A stretch of DNA of 64,000 bases from Flaviflagellibacter deserti (lineage in GTDB: Bacteria > Pseudomonadota > Alphaproteobacteria > Rhizobiales > Methylopilaceae): assembly GCF_042652085.1 (NCBI RefSeq), contig NZ_JBHSJF010000006.1, forward strand, positions 806,001 through 870,000, written 5' to 3'. The notes beneath the pieces were generated by a model. That model was not told where the DNA came from and did not search any database. It saw nothing but the letters and a program-made list of their open reading frames with translations. Position numbers and translations under genes: made by a program. Each line of letters starts with the position of its first letter. Position 1 is the stretch's first letter. Shown one piece after another: positions 52,826 to 60,990 of the stretch.

Positions 52826-53107
52826 ATGATGAACGCAAACCAACCCTTCGGCCTGTTCCGCCTCCGCGCATCCCGCATGCCGGCATGGCAAATCGCCGTG
52901 ATCGGCGCGATCGCGGCCGCGATCGTCGTGACTTTGGCGATCGTGGCGACCGGCGTCTTCCTTGTCGTGTTCCCCGCGCTCCTGGTGCTGGACGCCGTCT
53001 ATCGCTGGCGTGCCCGAAAGAGTGCCCGCGCGCCGCGGTCCGCAAGCGAGACGATCATCGACGCGGAATACGAAGTCCTGCCGCCCGAAGACCGCAATCG
53101 CCGCTGA
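52826..53107 (+). CDS. Small single-pass or hairpin membrane protein
   Basis: A 93-residue protein with a hydrophobic region at about 20-55 (WQIAVIGAIAAAIVVTLAIVATGVFLVVFPALLVL) followed by a basic segment and an acidic tail (TIIDAEYEVLPPE). The tail pattern DAEYEVL is frequent in small alphaproteobacterial membrane proteins. I do not recognise a named family. It stops one base before the end of the convergent YihY gene. Confidence 0.65.
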   Translation: MMNANQPFGLFRLRASRMPAWQIAVIGAIAAAIVVTLAIVATGVFLVVFPALLVLDAVYRWRARKSARAPRSASETIIDAEYEVLPPEDRNRR

Positions 53108-54274
53108 TCACTTGGCCGGGCCGGGCGGCGCGTCGAGCCGCGACGGCTCCGCATTGTTCGGCGTCGCATCGGAGCTCGGCCCAACCGGCTGCTGCTCTAC
53201 CGGCACCGGCGGCGGATTCTGAACATCCGTCGACAGGAAGAAGAACAGCGCCACGACCGCGAGCGCCAGACCACAGATCAGAACCCACAGAACCGGGGTC
53301 CCTCTGGCGCCCTGACGGGCCTCGGTGGCGTTTTTGCGGGGCGGGGTGTCGTGCGTGCGGTGGTCGGTCACGATGATCTCCTTTCGGGGACCAACGTGCG
53401 CGTCCGGGCCGGGTTCCGGCGACGGTCCCTGCTGGGCCAGCCGCGTATCCCTTGCCCGCTTCCTGGATGCCAGAACCGCGTTCAACTCGCCGCCGAGAAT
53501 GAAGGCGACCGAATTCATGTAGAGGAAGAAGATCACCGCCATGATGCCGCCGAGGCCGGCATAGGTGGAGGCGTAATTGCTGAACCGCGCCAGCCAGTAT
53601 CCGAATACGGACGCGCCGACGAGCCAGAGAACGATGGTCAGCGCGGTGCCCGGCAGGATGAACAGGATCGGCACGCGCTGCGGCGGCAGCCACAGATGGG
53701 CGAGGATCAGCCCGCCCGCGAGGAACAGGCCGGTCGCGCTATAGCGGAAGAACTCGTCCGACCAGGTCGCTGCCCGGATCTCCGGAAAATATCGGACCGC
53801 AAACTCCCAGATGGGCGACCACAGGACGACGGCCACCGCAAGCACGAGCATGCCGGCCGCGCCGAGCAGCATGAAGCCGGTGCTCTGCAGACGATTGAAA
53901 TACCAGGTCCTGAGGTCCGGAACGCCATAGGCCCGGACGAGCGCGACCCGCATCGCCTCGACCGCCGAGGACGCAGTCCACAGCAGAAGGACGACACCGA
54001 CCGTCAGAAGGTCGAGGCGGCGTCCGGTCAACACACGAGTGATTTCACCGGCCAGCGGCGCTGCCAGAGACTCCGGCCATCCCTCGAACGCCAGCCCGAT
54101 CACCTCGGACGCGACCTGCGGCGTGCCGATCAGCGAAGCGAGCGCGGTCACGACGATCAGGAACGGAAACAGAGCGAGTAGCACCGACATCGCCACATGG
54201 CTCGCGATCGCCCAGGCGTCATGCGCGGTGAAGCGCAGATAGACGTCATAGACGATGGCCCAGGCAGATTTCAT
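53108..54274 (-). CDS. YihY/UPF0761 family inner-membrane protein
   Basis: A 388-residue membrane protein started at ATG 54274; an upstream TTG at 54289 is also possible. Six or so hydrophobic segments with HDAWAIASHVAMSVLLALFPFL and NYASTYAGLGGIMAVIFFLYMNSVAFILGGELN are typical of the YihY family, formerly mislabelled RNase BN. A C-terminal cytoplasmic linker plus one additional hydrophobic segment and a Pro-rich tail follow. Function unknown. Confidence 0.85.
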   Translation of the reverse strand: MKSAWAIVYDVYLRFTAHDAWAIASHVAMSVLLALFPFLIVVTALASLIGTPQVASEVIGLAFEGWPESLAAPLAGEITRVLTGRRLDLLTVGVVLLLWTASSAVEAMRVALVRAYGVPDLRTWYFNRLQSTGFMLLGAAGMLVLAVAVVLWSPIWEFAVRYFPEIRAATWSDEFFRYSATGLFLAGGLILAHLWLPPQRVPILFILPGTALTIVLWLVGASVFGYWLARFSNYASTYAGLGGIMAVIFFLYMNSVAFILGGELNAVLASRKRARDTRLAQQGPSPEPGPDAHVGPRKEIIVTDHRTHDTPPRKNATEARQGARGTPVLWVLICGLALAVVALFFFLSTDVQNPPPVPVEQQPVGPSSDATPNNAEPSRLDAPPGPAK

Positions 54275-54323
54275 ACGGCTCCGAGCCAAAGCGGCGTTCC
54301 TGCATCCTGAAGACTAGCCATAA

Positions 54324-54377
54324 ACAAAGGATCGGGGCGCTGTCACGGTTCAACCGCAACGCGCCCCGATCCTTTGT
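54324..54377 (-). terminator. Strong terminator hairpin of the chemoreceptor gene
   Basis: Perfect 17-base arms (ACAAAGGATCGGGGCGC and complement) surround a 20-base loop that itself contains CGGTT/AACCG. It lies 24 bases after the chemoreceptor stop, with a short T-rich tail (TTTATGG) on the minus strand. Confidence 0.8.
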
Positions 54378-54401
54378 CGATAGTCCGGCAATGCCGGTTC
54401 G

Positions 54402-56432
54402 TCAGGCCGCCTGAACCTCGCGGAGGAAGCCGTTCACGGCTTCTTCGAGCCGCTGCGCCTCCTTCGACAGGTCGGTCGCGAGATTGGCGACATCGTCGGC
54501 GACCATGCGGGCGGATGCCGCCGCTTCCTCGACCGAGGCCATGGCCAAGGAGCCGGACTGCGCTTCGTTCGACGCCCGGGCGACGTTGCCGGCGATCGAC
54601 TGCACCGAGGCCGTCTGTTCCTCGACTGCACCGGCGACGGCGGCCGCGATAGACGAGGTCTCGGAGATGATGCCGCTGACGCGCTCGATGGCGACGCCGG
54701 CATCGGCCGAGGCCTCCTGGATCGCGCCGATCTGGCGGGCGATTTCCTGCGTTGCGCTCGCTGTCTGCGAGGCGAGCGTCTTCACCTCCTGCGCGACGAC
54801 CGCGAAGCCCTTGCCCGCTTCGCCCGCCCGGGCCGCCTCGATGGTGGCATTGAGGGCGAGAAGATTGGTCTGGGATGCAATCGCCTCGATGAGGCTGACG
54901 ACCTCGCCGATGCGGGTTGCCGCCGTCGCGAGACCACCCATGGTATCGGACGTGCGATTGGCTTCCGTGACCGCGCGAGACGAAACCTCGGTCGACTTGA
55001 GCGCCTGCTGCTCGATTTCCTGGATCGACAGAGCGAGCTCTTCCGCTCCGGTGGCCGCCGCGGTGACGTTCTCGGAGGCGCTGTTGGCGGCATTGCCGGC
55101 CGCCCGGGCCTCTTCGGTGACGCGGGTCGAGGCCTCGATCAGGTTCGACGCCGTCTCCTCGAGATTGCCGGCGGCCGAGCGGACGCCGTTGATCGCGGAA
55201 TTGGCCAGCGCCTCGAACTCGTGCACGAGCGATTCGACCGCGCGGGCGCGGGCCTCGCGCTGGGTCGCAGCAGCGGCCTGTTCGCCGGTAAGCCGTTCGC
55301 GTTCGATCGCGTTGTCGCGGAACACGAGCACCGCGCGAGCCATCTGCGACAACTCATTGCGGCCCTCGGCGCCTTTCACCTCGATATTGGTGTCGCCATC
55401 CGCCAACCGGCGCATGTCGGAAGTGAGATCCGACATCGGCTTGGTGATGCTGCGGCCGATGAAGAAGCCGAGCGTCGAGCAGACCAGAATGGCGATCACG
55501 ATGATGCCGACCGCGACCATGTTGGTCCACTGCTCGGCCTGATGCCGAACCCCGGCCGTCTGGGTCTTGCCGTCGCGGGCAAAGGCCAGCAGCGCGCTCG
55601 TGTTCAGCGAGACGTTCTCGAGCGTGTCGCTCGTCACATTGGCTGCCGTCCCCTGCTTGTTGCGGGCGGTGCGCCAATCCTTGAACAGCTGCTGATAGGT
55701 CGAGATCGCCTCGGCGGCCTTATTCTTCGTTCCGTCATCCAGAAGCGGATTGTCCTTCAGCTGGTCGCCCAGCGTCGTGAGGCTCTTGTTGAACTGGTCG
55801 AACAGCGAGGACGTGCCGGAGATGATGTAGCCCTTTTCGAGCTTGCGGATTTCCTGGACGGTCTTGGCGATCGCATAGCTGTCCTCGCCCAGCGCATTCA
55901 GCTTATCCTCCATGAAGACCTCGAGATCGTCGCCCGCGGCCTGCAGCTTCTGATCAACACCGGGAGCCTGCTTGGTGCCGAGCACCGCCTGCGCCTTCAC
56001 GATATCCGCGAACGCGTCGGCGGTCTGGTTCAGGCCGTCGGAGAGCAGACCGACAGTCACCAGAAAATTCTCGTCGTCGACATTGGCACGGATCGCCTCG
56101 ATCGCCCGCGTCGCCTCTTTCCTGGCCTGGTCGAACGATCCCTTGATCGTGTCGGTCGGCTTCAGGCGATATTGCGCCACGGCCGACGCCATCGTCGCCA
56201 GCTGACCGCGGAAACGCTCAACCTCGCTGGAAATATCGGAATATTTGTCGGCACGCTGGACCGCCGTCGCCACCTCATGCTGGCCGAACCGGAACGTGCC
56301 GGCGACAATGAGGAGGGCGATCAAGGGAGCGATGCTCAGCAGCGAGACACGCAGGCGCACCGATGTCAGTGCGGCCGGAACGCGCACGCGCTTGAACACA
56401 TTCACTCGCTGAAACGCGGAGAAAATACGCAT
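54402..56432 (-). CDS. Methyl-accepting chemotaxis protein
   Basis: A 676-residue chemoreceptor started at ATG 56432 (GGGGAG 7 bases upstream). It has a membrane segment near the N-terminus ([17 protein letters not shown]), a long helical periplasmic sensor of about 270 residues, a second membrane segment ([19 protein letters not shown]), a HAMP linker, and a cytoplasmic signalling domain with the hairpin tip [41 protein letters not shown]. No C-terminal pentapeptide is obvious. The ligand is unknown. It is monocistronic, with a strong terminator. Confidence 0.93.
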   Translation of the reverse strand: [676 protein letters not shown]

Positions 56433-56579
56433 TACTATACTCCCCAGCCTTTGCCCCCATTGAGGTGATTTGCCACCTTCGGTTGATTGGTACAAATACG
56501 CATTACCGCTTAACAGAATGTTGCGGCTAACGCCGGAACCCGTTGATGCTCTTGGGATTGAGCTAAATCCCGTACACAG

Positions 56580-57104
56580 ATGCGTGATCGGCAGACGATG
56601 ATGGACATGGACCGCAGCTTCAATATCGGCCGCATACGCTCGGGCCTCGCCCTTCTCCTGTCTCTCCTGATCTGTGCAACCGCACTTCGTCTCGGCTCGA
56701 CCCTGACTACGCCCAACCTCGGGTGGTATGCCGGTCTCGCAAAGCCGGACTTCAACCCGCCGAACTGGGTGTTCCCGGTCGCCTGGACGACCCTCTTTTG
56801 CCTGATGGCCGTTTCGCTATGGCTCGTCGTGCGCGCCTCGGGCGGATGGATCGCCAGCAACCGGGCGCTCCTGCCCTTCGGCGTCCAACTCGTTCTCAAT
56901 GTCGCCTGGTCCTACGCCTTCTTCGCCCACCAGAATCCGTTCGCCGGCGTCTGCGTCATCATTGCGCTGATCGCGGCGATCATCTGGACTATTGTCGCCT
57001 TCGCGCGCAGGGATCGCCTCGCCGCGTGGCTGCTCGTTCCCTATCTCGGCTGGGTGATGTTCGCGACCGCTCTCAACGTGACGATCTGGCGATTGAACGC
57101 CTGA
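56580..57104 (+). CDS. TspO/MBR family protein
   Basis: A 174-residue membrane protein with five hydrophobic segments and the TspO hallmarks GWYAGLAKPDFNPPNWVFPVAWTTLF and NVAWSYAFFAHQNP. TspO binds porphyrins and can affect tetrapyrrole metabolism. The start is uncertain: ATG 56580, 56598 and 56601 are all in frame. A small membrane protein follows after 16 bases. Confidence 0.85.
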   Translation: MRDRQTMMDMDRSFNIGRIRSGLALLLSLLICATALRLGSTLTTPNLGWYAGLAKPDFNPPNWVFPVAWTTLFCLMAVSLWLVVRASGGWIASNRALLPFGVQLVLNVAWSYAFFAHQNPFAGVCVIIALIAAIIWTIVAFARRDRLAAWLLVPYLGWVMFATALNVTIWRLNA

Positions 57105-57120
57105 CATCCTGGGTGACCCA

Positions 57121-57318
57121 ATGGATTCCGCGATTTTCTATCTGATCCCCGTCGCGATCGCCGCGGTCGCCGTCGTGCTGGTCATGGGCCTCGTCAACAT
57201 GATGAAGGGCGGCGACCCCGACCGCTCGCAGAGCCTGATGCGCTGGCGCGTCCTGCTCCAGTTCGTTGCCATCGGCGTCATCATGCTGTTCCTCTGGGTC
57301 GCCGGCGGACGTGGCTGA
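57121..57318 (+). CDS. HIG1-like twin-transmembrane protein
   Basis: A 65-residue protein with two hydrophobic segments (IFYLIPVAIAAVAVVLVMGLV and LLQFVAIGVIMLFLWVAG) joined by a charged loop with the RWRVLLQFVAI motif that I associate with HIG1-type proteins. In bacteria these small proteins are linked to respiratory complexes. It follows tspO closely. Confidence 0.65.
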   Translation: MDSAIFYLIPVAIAAVAVVLVMGLVNMMKGGDPDRSQSLMRWRVLLQFVAIGVIMLFLWVAGGRG

Positions 57319-57446
57319 AGTCGATATCGCGGCGGCGATCTAGCATCTTTCCAACCTTGACCTGTGCGGCCAAGATCGCGGGATCACCAATGCAGGCGTG
57401 CGGCTTGGCTATCCCTGAGCGCGGCTGAACCTTCGGAGAGACGATC

Positions 57447-58145
57447 TTGGTCTTCGTGCCGCTGAGCGACGAAAATCCAAGGATTCTCATCCGCTATCCG
57501 TTCGTTTCCTGGGCCCTGATCGCGATCAATCTCGGCGTCTACACGATCTTCCAGTCCGGTCTGGTCCTCGACGACAATCTGGCAGCGACCTATGGCTGGG
57601 GGCTGATCCCTGCCGTCGTCTTCGGCCATGCCGCCGCGCCCGTACATGCGGGAGTGCCGCCGGAATTGACGATTTTCACGTCGCTCTTCCTGCACGGCGA
57701 CCCGTTCCACCTGGTCGGCAACCTGCTCTTCATCCTCGTCTTCGCCGACAACATCGAGGATTCGATGGGGCATTGGCGATTTGCCTTGTTCTACGTTCTC
57801 TGCGGCATTGCCGGCTCCGCGGCGCACGCATTGGCGGTGCCGACCTCCGAGGCTCCCCTGATCGGTGCCTCGGGCGCGATATCGGGCGTAATCGCGGCCT
57901 ATCTCCTGCTTCATCCCAGGGTGAAGATGTGGATCCTGTTGTTCGGCCGCATCCCGCTTCGAGTCACCGCGTTCTGGATCATCATCGCCTGGTTCGTGGT
58001 TCAGCTCGGAAGCGGCCTCTTCGGCTGGGACGACGCAATCGCGTGGTGGGCCCATACTGGCGGATTTCTTGCCGGCGCGATGCTGATCCCCCTGTTCAAG
58101 CGCGACGACGTACCGTGGTTCGGGCGGCCGCCGAAAACGATCTGA
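57447..58145 (+). CDS. Rhomboid-family intramembrane serine protease
   Basis: A 232-residue membrane protein. Catalytic Ser is in GASGAISG and His in WWAHTGGF, with an N-terminal segment NPRILIRYPFVSWALIAIN and the loop FLHGDPFHLVGNLLFILVF. It should cleave single-pass membrane substrates. The start is TTG 57447, with CGGAGAG about 7 bases upstream. Confidence 0.87.
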   Translation: MVFVPLSDENPRILIRYPFVSWALIAINLGVYTIFQSGLVLDDNLAATYGWGLIPAVVFGHAAAPVHAGVPPELTIFTSLFLHGDPFHLVGNLLFILVFADNIEDSMGHWRFALFYVLCGIAGSAAHALAVPTSEAPLIGASGAISGVIAAYLLLHPRVKMWILLFGRIPLRVTAFWIIIAWFVVQLGSGLFGWDDAIAWWAHTGGFLAGAMLIPLFKRDDVPWFGRPPKTI

Positions 58146-58276
58146 GTTCCAGCGGATTTGCGCTCGCGGACACGTTGACCGGCCGCAGCTTGACCATTAC
58201 CGTCGCCGCTCTTCTGGTCCGGCCGCTTCCCATGCGCCTTGCACCCGAACCGTTCCTGCACCGCCGGTAACAGATC

Positions 58277-59158
58277 ATGGTTCAGCCAATTCGCACGGTC
58301 GGCATCATCGGCGCGGGACAGATGGGCTCCGGCATTGCCCAGGTCTGCGCGCTGGCCGGCATGGACGTGCTGCTGCACGACATCTCGGAAGAAAAGATCA
58401 AGGCCGGTATAGCCACGGTCGGCTACCACCTCGCCAAGCAGGTGGCGAAGCAGCACATCACCCAGGAGCAAAGCGCCGAGGCCCTCGCCCGTCTTCGCCC
58501 GGCGGTCGGTCTCAGCGATCTTGCGCCGAGCGATCTCGTCATCGAGACCGCGACGGAGGATGAGGAACTGAAGGCGGCGCTGCTGTCCGAAGTCAGCAAA
58601 AGTCTCCGGCCGGATGCGATCATCGCCTCGAACTCATCCTCGATCTCGATCACCCGCCTTGCTTCGGCGACGGACCGTCCGGAACAGTTCATCGGCATCC
58701 ATTTCATGAACCCGGTGCCGGCGATGCAATTGGTCGAACTCGTGCGCGGCATCGCCACCGGCGAGCCGACCTTCGAGGTGGCGCGGGACTTCGTCCAGCG
58801 GCTGGGCAAGACGACGACGGTTGCGGAGGACTTCCCGGCCTTCATCGTCAACCGCATCCTGATGCCGATGATCAACGAGGCGATCTACACGCTTTACGAA
58901 GGCGTCGGGACGGTCGAGGCGATCGACAACGCCATGCGGCTCGGCGCCAACCACCCGATGGGACCGCTGCAGCTTGCTGACTTCATCGGCCTCGATACCT
59001 GCCTGTCGATCATGCAGGTGCTGCACGACGGCCTGGCGGATTCGAAATACCGCCCCTGCCCGCTGCTCGTGAAATACGTCGAGGCCGGCTGGCTGGGACG
59101 CAAGACCCAGCGCGGCTTCTACGATTATCGAGGCGAAAAGCCGGTTCCGACCCGCTGA
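58277..59158 (+). CDS. 3-hydroxybutyryl-CoA dehydrogenase
   Basis: A 293-residue monofunctional 3-hydroxyacyl-CoA dehydrogenase. N-terminal NAD-binding GIIGAGQMGSGIAQ, catalytic His in GIHFMNPVP, and the C-terminal dimerisation domain (NRILMPMINEAIYTLYEGVG, then HPMGPLQLADFIGLD) are all present. It interconverts acetoacetyl-CoA and 3-hydroxybutyryl-CoA, for example in poly-hydroxybutyrate or fatty acid metabolism. It stops one base before the end of the converging brnA-like gene. Confidence 0.93.
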   Translation: MVQPIRTVGIIGAGQMGSGIAQVCALAGMDVLLHDISEEKIKAGIATVGYHLAKQVAKQHITQEQSAEALARLRPAVGLSDLAPSDLVIETATEDEELKAALLSEVSKSLRPDAIIASNSSSISITRLASATDRPEQFIGIHFMNPVPAMQLVELVRGIATGEPTFEVARDFVQRLGKTTTVAEDFPAFIVNRILMPMINEAIYTLYEGVGTVEAIDNAMRLGANHPMGPLQLADFIGLDTCLSIMQVLHDGLADSKYRPCPLLVKYVEAGWLGRKTQRGFYDYRGEKPVPTR

Positions 59159-59419
59159 TTATTCAGCAGGCGCGGACTTCTTCTTGTCGCTCAGCCGCTT
59201 CAGCATGTGCTTGCGCAGCACCTTGTTGATCGCCGTCTGGTAGCGATCCTCGCGGCTCTTGAACCAGGCCACCACGTCGGAATCCAGCCGGATCGTCACC
59301 GATTGCTTCACCGGCTTGTAGAGCGCCTTGGCTTCGGCGCTATCAGCGGCCGAAGAGGGGCTCGCGGCATCGACGACGGCCGCGCCGGCATCGTTCTTCT
59401 TCTTGCCCTTCTTCTTCAT
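59159..59419 (-). CDS. BrnA-like antitoxin (DUF4415), without a toxin partner
   Basis: An 86-residue protein. A basic, Lys-rich N-terminus and Ala/Ser linker are followed by a ribbon-helix-helix-like core (KQSVTIRLDSDVVAWFKS, then YQTAINKVLRKHML), the BrnA pattern. BrnA normally neutralises the RNase toxin BrnT encoded immediately upstream. The 150 bases upstream contain no BrnT-like frame, so this looks like an orphan DNA-binding antitoxin. Confidence 0.7.
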   Translation of the reverse strand: MKKKGKKKNDAGAAVVDAASPSSAADSAEAKALYKPVKQSVTIRLDSDVVAWFKSREDRYQTAINKVLRKHMLKRLSDKKKSAPAE

Positions 59420-59571
59420 GAGATCCCCCGCACCGCCGGTACGTACATACCCACACGATCTCTATACTCGAAAACTCGAATTTTGTCAGCAGCGATTCGT
59501 TAGCCAAAAAGCCCGCTTTTCGGGATCGCGCGCCCCGTTTGGTGCATTTTCGTCCGGAACGGAGATGCGCC

Positions 59572-59775
59572 ATGGACCCGGTCAGCGCCAATGCCTCGGC
59601 GGCGGCCATTCTCGAAGGCTACCGCCGGGCCATGTCCGAGCAGACACCTGTCGTGCAGTCGGACCCGGATGAACTCACCCTCACCGATGTCCTCGAAAAC
59701 GCGACCGAACACGCCCAGGGGCTCGCCGGCTACCGGCTGGCCGGACCAGGCAAGAGGCTCGACCGCAGCGCCTGA
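59572..59775 (+). CDS. Small hypothetical protein upstream of a motility-type gene
   Basis: A 67-residue protein started at ATG 59572 (MDPVSANASAAAILEGYRRAM). Ala-rich amphipathic N-terminal helix, acidic middle (SDPDELTLTDVLENA). No family recognised. It is co-directional with, and 54 bases before, the YjfB-like gene, with a small hairpin ACCCTG/CAGGGT (59794-59811) in between. Confidence 0.5.
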   Translation: MDPVSANASAAAILEGYRRAMSEQTPVVQSDPDELTLTDVLENATEHAQGLAGYRLAGPGKRLDRSA

Positions 59776-59829
59776 ATTCTTAACGGCGCGTTTACCCTGG
59801 TTTGTCAGGGTGGGTGCGAGGAGTAGATC

Positions 59830-60024
59830 TTGGACACCGCATCTCTCGCTTTGACCATGACGTCGATGCAGGCCGGCAGCCGCGCGCAGCAGGCCTCGAT
59901 GATCGCCCTGAAGCAGGCGAACGAGATGGATCAGTCGATCGTCAACCTGCTCGCCTCCGCGGCCGAGGACATCAAGGCCCTGCTCCCCGACGGTGTCGGC
60001 GGCATGATCGACCGGGACGCCTGA
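59830..60024 (+). CDS. YjfB-type putative motility protein
   Basis: A 64-residue helical protein (ALTMTSMQAGSRAQQASMIALKQANEMDQSIVNLLAS) that fits the small YjfB-type putative motility family. The start is TTG 59830, supported by a GAGGAG site 6 bases upstream. The family is linked to motility mainly through genomic context and regulation in Bacillus. It is followed after one base by another small gene, suggesting an operon. Confidence 0.6.
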   Translation: MDTASLALTMTSMQAGSRAQQASMIALKQANEMDQSIVNLLASAAEDIKALLPDGVGGMIDRDA

Positions 60025-60025
60025 G

Positions 60026-60298
60026 ATGGGCGCCTTCCAGGTCAACGCCAAAGGTTATTATCTCTATACGCCGAGCTGGCAGCGCGATCCCGGCGCCACG
60101 ATGCGCGCGGCCAACCGGGCGACCTACGACAACATGGTCGCGAACCAGAGCACGGCCGCCAACAATCTGATCGGCGGCAGCCTCGATTCGACGGCAGGCA
60201 TGGTTCAGCTCACCATGCAGATCGCCAACGAACGCGTGCAAACACAATTGCAGGAGAGGTACAGCTCAGCGCTCTCCGGCCTCGACACCCTCGCTTAA
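60026..60298 (+). CDS. Small hypothetical protein, paired with the YjfB-like gene
   Basis: A 90-residue protein starting one base after the YjfB-like stop (ATG 60026). It opens with GAFQVNAKGYYLYTPSWQRDP, then a long amphipathic helical part (AANRATYDNMVANQSTAANNLIGGSLDSTAGMVQLTMQIANERVQ) with heptad-like spacing reminiscent of flagellar axial or small secreted proteins. No named family recognised. Converges on tlpA. Confidence 0.55.
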   Translation: MGAFQVNAKGYYLYTPSWQRDPGATMRAANRATYDNMVANQSTAANNLIGGSLDSTAGMVQLTMQIANERVQTQLQERYSSALSGLDTLA

Positions 60299-60300
60299 GC

Positions 60301-60954
60301 TCAAGACTCTCCGACGGCGGCCTTTATCAGCGCCTTTCCGTCCTCGGAATCCCATACCGCCGGCCCCGGCAAATAGCCGATCTCGCAACCCGATCCGTCG
60401 ATGATCAATGTCGTCGGCAATCCGACCGCGCGCCCGGCCATTTTCAGCGCCTGGAACAGCTTTCCGGTCGGCTCGGCATAGCGATTGATGTTGGCGAGCT
60501 TCAATTCTTCCAGAAACGGGACCGATTTCTTAAAGCCGTCGAGATCGATCGAGACGGCAACGACCTCAAACTTGTCGCTGCCCAGTTCCGACTGCACACG
60601 ATCGAGATTCGGCATCTCCTCCCGACAAGGCACGCACCAGGTCGCCCAGATGTTCAGGAGCACAGTTTTCCCGGTGAAATCGGCGAGATTCAGCGGCTGC
60701 TCCTGGGCATTCACGAAGGTCAGCTCAGGCAAAGCGCGCGGCCGGTCCGGTACCAGGACGCCCGCGACCTCCCCGCGAGCAAGCGGTTTCATCCGCTCGA
60801 TCGCCTTCTGATCGCCCGCACAGGCGAGCGCTCCTTGATTGCTATCCGCCGCGCTTCTCACGTATATCGCCGCCACGCCGGCGGCGATGCCAAGCACGGC
60901 GGCCAGTGCGAGAAGCCGCACCGTCGATCCGGAGCGCTTTGTCTCATCGGTCAT
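60301..60954 (-). CDS. TlpA-family thiol:disulfide interchange protein
   Basis: A 217-residue membrane-anchored thioredoxin. Start ATG 60954 is chosen because it gives the N-terminal anchor (VRLLALAAVLGIAAGVAAIYV) and the family length. Active site WCVPC in NIWATWCVPCREEMPNL. The cis-Pro loop is VGLPTTLIID. TlpA-like proteins reduce CcmH/ScoI-type partners in cytochrome biogenesis, and this family is usual in this order opposite argH. Confidence 0.9.
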   Translation of the reverse strand: MTDETKRSGSTVRLLALAAVLGIAAGVAAIYVRSAADSNQGALACAGDQKAIERMKPLARGEVAGVLVPDRPRALPELTFVNAQEQPLNLADFTGKTVLLNIWATWCVPCREEMPNLDRVQSELGSDKFEVVAVSIDLDGFKKSVPFLEELKLANINRYAEPTGKLFQALKMAGRAVGLPTTLIIDGSGCEIGYLPGPAVWDSEDGKALIKAAVGES

Positions 60955-60990
60955 GGGCTGGTCCGTATCATGCCTCAAAGGGGCTTGTAG

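Noticed and set aside
59420..59571. BrnT toxin gene upstream of the BrnA-like gene
   Set aside because: No minus-strand frame of suitable length exists in these 152 bases.
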